Source of the DNA: Candidatus Accumulibacter sp. UBA704
GTDB lineage: Bacteria; Pseudomonadota; Gammaproteobacteria; Burkholderiales; Rhodocyclaceae
DNA: 8,140 nucleotides
Direction of reading: 5' to 3'
NCBI GenBank assembly: GCA_002304785.1
Contig: DBMG01000095.1
Location: forward strand, 1 to 8,140
Position 1 is the first letter of the stretch; each line of letters starts with the position of its first letter. Under the pieces are notes generated by a model. It ran no database searches, was not told the origin of the DNA, and saw nothing but the letters and a program-made list of their open reading frames with translations. Position numbers and translations under genes: made by a program. Shown piece by piece: positions 6,285 to 8,140 of the stretch.

Positions 6285-7205
6285 ATGATCGAACACCTCA
6301 TCCCCATTCTCGCCGGCACGCTCGGCGCCGCCGTGCCGCTGATCTTCGCCGGACTCGGCGAACTGGTCACCGAACGCACCGGCGTGATCAATCTGGGCGT
6401 CGAAGGCATGATGCTGGTCGGTGCCATCGCCGGCTTCGCGGCTGCCGCAGAAACGGGACACGGCGCGGCCATCGGCCTGCCGGCCGGCGCGCTGGCCGGT
6501 GCCGCCACGGCCATGATCTTTGCCTTCTTCGCGCTATCGCTGGCCGCCAACCAGGCCGCCTGCGGCCTGGCGCTGACCATCTTCGGCATCGGCCTTTCGG
6601 CTTTCATCGGCCAGCACTACATCAGCTACAGCCTGCCGGGACTGAAGCCGATCGCTATCCCGCTGCTGTCCGACATCCCGGTACTCGGCCCCATCCTGTT
6701 CAAGCAGGACTGGGTGGTCTACCTCTCGTTCCTGGCTTTCGCCGGCGTCGCGTGGACGCTTACCAAAACCCGCCTCGGCCTGCTGCTGAAAGCCATCGGC
6801 GAATCGCCCGAGTCGGCGCACTCGATCGGCTATCCGGTGATCAGCATCCGCTTCGGCGCGGTGGCCTTCGGCGGCGCGATGGCCGGCATCGCCGGAGCCT
6901 ACCTCTCGACCGTTTACACCCCGTTGTGGGTACAGAACATGAGCGCCGGGCGCGGCTGGATCGCCGTCGCGCTGGTTGTCTTCGCCTCGTGGAAACCGGC
7001 GCGGCTGATGCTCGGCGCATATCTCTTCGGCGCGGTGACGATCCTGCAGTTCCACGCGCAGGGGCTCGGCATCATGGTCCCGGTACAGTTCCTCGCCGCC
7101 CTGCCCTACGTCGCCACGATCGTCGTGCTGGTGATCATCTCGCGCGACCGCCGCGTGCTGCAGAACAACCTGCCGGCCTCGCTCGGCAAACCGTTCCTGC
7201 CTTGA
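6285..7205 (+). CDS. ABC importer permease 2 (YufQ/NupQ-like, nucleoside class)
   Basis: A 306-residue inner-membrane protein and the shorter partner permease. Diagnostic sequence is GELVTERTGVINLGVEGMML at 25-44, KTRLGLLLKAIGESPESA at 161-178, GGAMAGIAGAYLST near 196-209 and the block NMSAGRGWIAVALVVFASW at 218-236, all typical of nucleoside/BMP-type permeases. Hydrophobic segments lie near 5-25, 40-56, 62-86, 92-108, 144-158, 190-210, 224-236, 240-256 and 268-286. The frame is open far upstream through the previous gene, but the ATG at 6285 is chosen because it begins the conserved N-terminus and follows the previous stop by 14 bases. Its ribosome site is weak (GAGACG), consistent with coupling to upstream translation. 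The C-terminus (LPASLGKPFLP) is cytoplasmic and normal for the family. Confidence 0.92.
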   Translation: MIEHLIPILAGTLGAAVPLIFAGLGELVTERTGVINLGVEGMMLVGAIAGFAAAAETGHGAAIGLPAGALAGAATAMIFAFFALSLAANQAACGLALTIFGIGLSAFIGQHYISYSLPGLKPIAIPLLSDIPVLGPILFKQDWVVYLSFLAFAGVAWTLTKTRLGLLLKAIGESPESAHSIGYPVISIRFGAVAFGGAMAGIAGAYLSTVYTPLWVQNMSAGRGWIAVALVVFASWKPARLMLGAYLFGAVTILQFHAQGLGIMVPVQFLAALPYVATIVVLVIISRDRRVLQNNLPASLGKPFLP

Positions 7206-7223
7206 TATTGGAAAACGTTTTTT

Positions 7224-7306
7224 CACCACAATGACACAACGGGCACGACGAAATACAAGGCGGTTTTTCTGTCTTATCGTTGTGTTCGTTGTGCACGTTG
7301 TGGTTA
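7224..7306 (+). repeat. Long imperfect palindrome of degenerate 9-base units between importer and deaminase genes
   Basis: The right arm (7277-7306) reads as three related 9-mers, TCGTTGTGT, TCGTTGTGC and ACGTTGTGG. The left arm (7226-7252) reads as their near reverse complements, CCACAATGA, CACAACGGG and CACGACGAA. Folded, the inner stem pairs 7235-7251 with 7277-7293 over 17 positions, with three G-U pairs and no mismatch in the plus-strand RNA. A small internal loop (3 against 4 bases) separates it from an outer stem pairing 7225-7231 with 7298-7304. The terminal loop is about 25 bases (7252-7276). It resembles the dispersed intergenic palindromes with CGTTGTG- or CGTGTTC-like short units that I recall from several proteobacterial genomes. 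That class assignment is from memory. It is not a terminator, as no T-run follows the right arm. Confidence 0.7.
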
Positions 7307-7322
7307 AGCCTTTGAAGTTGAC

Positions 7323-8140
7323 ATGACTACACTGCTCCTCAAGAACGCCGACGTCCTCGTCACCATGGATGCCGAACGCCGGGAAATTACCAATGGCGGC
7401 GTGTTCATCCGCGACGGGGTCATCGAAGCCGTCGGTCCGACCGCCGAGCTACCGGCAACCGCCGACGAGGTCGTCTCGCTCGCCGGCTGCGTCGCCCTGC
7501 CGGGCCTCGTCAACACGCACCACCACATGTACCAGACCCTGACGCGAGCGATCCCCGGCGCGCAGGACGCCGAACTGTTCACTTGGCTGCGCACGCTGTA
7601 CCCGATCTGGGCCGGCATCACGCCGGAGATGATCCGCGTATCGACGCTGACGGCAATGGCCGAGTTGATCTTCTCCGGCTGCACCACAACCAGCGACCAT
7701 CTGTATCTCTATCCGAACGGTTCACGCCTCGACAATTCGATCGAAGCCGCGGCGACGATCGGCATGCGCTTCCACGCCGCGCGCGGCAGCATGAGCGTCG
7801 GCGAAAGCCAGGGCGGCCTGCCACCCGACCGGCTGGTGGAGGAAGAAGCGGCGATCCTCAAGGACACGCGGCGCCTGATCGAAACCTGGCACGACCCGGC
7901 GCGGCATGCCATGCAGCGCATCGTCGTCGCGCCCTGCTCGCCGTTCTCGGTCAGCCGCGACCTGATGCGCGAAGCGGCCGACCTTGCGCGCTCATACAAG
8001 GTGTCGCTGCACACCCACCTCGCCGAGAACGACAATGACATTGCCTACAGCCGCGAAAAATTCGGCATGACGCCAGCCGAATACGCCGAATCGCTCGGGT
8101 GGGTCGGGCCGGACGTATGGCACGCGCACTGCGTCAAGCT
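7323..8140 (+). CDS. 8-oxoguanine deaminase-like zinc amidohydrolase, truncated by the window edge
   Basis: The first 272 codons of an ATZ/TRZ-type amidohydrolase (full family length is about 450 residues), still open at the right edge. An N-terminal beta-sandwich strand region (LLLKNADVLVTMDAERREITNGG and so on) leads to PGLVNTHHHMYQTLTR at 60-75, whose His66 and His68 fit the metal-binding HxH. LHTHLAEN (229-236) supplies His232 and the catalytic Glu235. WHAHCVKL (266-273) supplies His269. The final metal Asp lies beyond the window. The THHHMYQTLTRAIPGAQDAELFTWLRTLYP stretch and CTTTSDHLYLYP (120-131) resemble 8-oxoguanine deaminases (8-oxoguanine + water to urate + ammonia) and the related hydroxyatrazine hydrolase AtzB. 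It follows a nucleoside-class importer, which favours a purine-related substrate. An in-frame TAA at 7305-7307 leaves ATG 7323 as the start. The ribosome site GAAG (7314-7317) is weak. Confidence 0.88.
   Translation, partial: MTTLLLKNADVLVTMDAERREITNGGVFIRDGVIEAVGPTAELPATADEVVSLAGCVALPGLVNTHHHMYQTLTRAIPGAQDAELFTWLRTLYPIWAGITPEMIRVSTLTAMAELIFSGCTTTSDHLYLYPNGSRLDNSIEAAATIGMRFHAARGSMSVGESQGGLPPDRLVEEEAAILKDTRRLIETWHDPARHAMQRIVVAPCSPFSVSRDLMREAADLARSYKVSLHTHLAENDNDIAYSREKFGMTPAEYAESLGWVGPDVWHAHCVK

Noticed and set aside
7212..7223. AAAACGTTTT palindrome with two extra T after the second permease
   Set aside because: The palindrome has no loop and cannot form a stable terminator stem. It is short and AT-rich.
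7318..7323. Perfect TTGACA hexamer overlapping the deaminase start codon
   Set aside because: No -10-like sequence lies 16-18 bases downstream, and a promoter here would start inside the coding sequence.

Overview
This is a GC-rich bacterial window with tightly packed genes, most likely from a betaproteobacterium (perhaps the Rhodocyclales or Burkholderiales). That placement rests on base composition, codon choice and gene families only. I see no tRNA, rRNA, CRISPR array, insertion sequence, integrase or phage gene. The arrangement reads as ordinary chromosome.

Layout: (a) 1-166 holds the presumed end of an upstream unit with a strong hairpin (82-102). (b) 167-1198 (+) is an unrecognised 343-residue soluble protein with a charged, coiled-coil-like C-terminal half. 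(c) 1195-2646 (-) is a MocR/PdxR-type regulator, a GntR winged helix fused to an aminotransferase-like PLP domain. Its stop overlaps the stop of (b) on the opposite strand through a shared CTAG. (d) 2647-2731 is a compact divergent control region with a dyad/direct-repeat operator candidate (2672-2691). (e) 2732-3376 (+) is a pyridoxamine 5'-phosphate-oxidase-like flavin-binding protein, the probable target of the regulator. (f) 3377-3668 is a 292-base gap with a possible terminator, a perfect TTGAAT/ATTCAA inverted repeat, weak promoter candidates and three hairpins. (g) 3669-7205 (+) is a three-gene ABC importer of the BMP/nucleoside class: a double ATPase (3669-5228) and two permeases (5215-6270 and 6285-7205). 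(h) 7206-7322 carries a long imperfect palindrome built of degenerate 9-base units. (i) 7323-8140 (+) is the N-terminal 272 codons of a zinc amidohydrolase resembling 8-oxoguanine deaminase. It runs off the right edge.

Two functional themes appear. The regulator/flavoprotein pair looks like a vitamin-B6-responsive divergon. The importer plus deaminase looks like uptake of a purine or related heterocycle followed by hydrolytic deamination (for 8-oxoguanine, giving urate). No substrate-binding lipoprotein for the importer is present, so it should lie past the right edge or elsewhere. Nothing here is clearly a new system. The points most worth checking are the structured repeat between importer and deaminase, the MocR operator, the long structured leader before the importer, and the unrecognised first gene.
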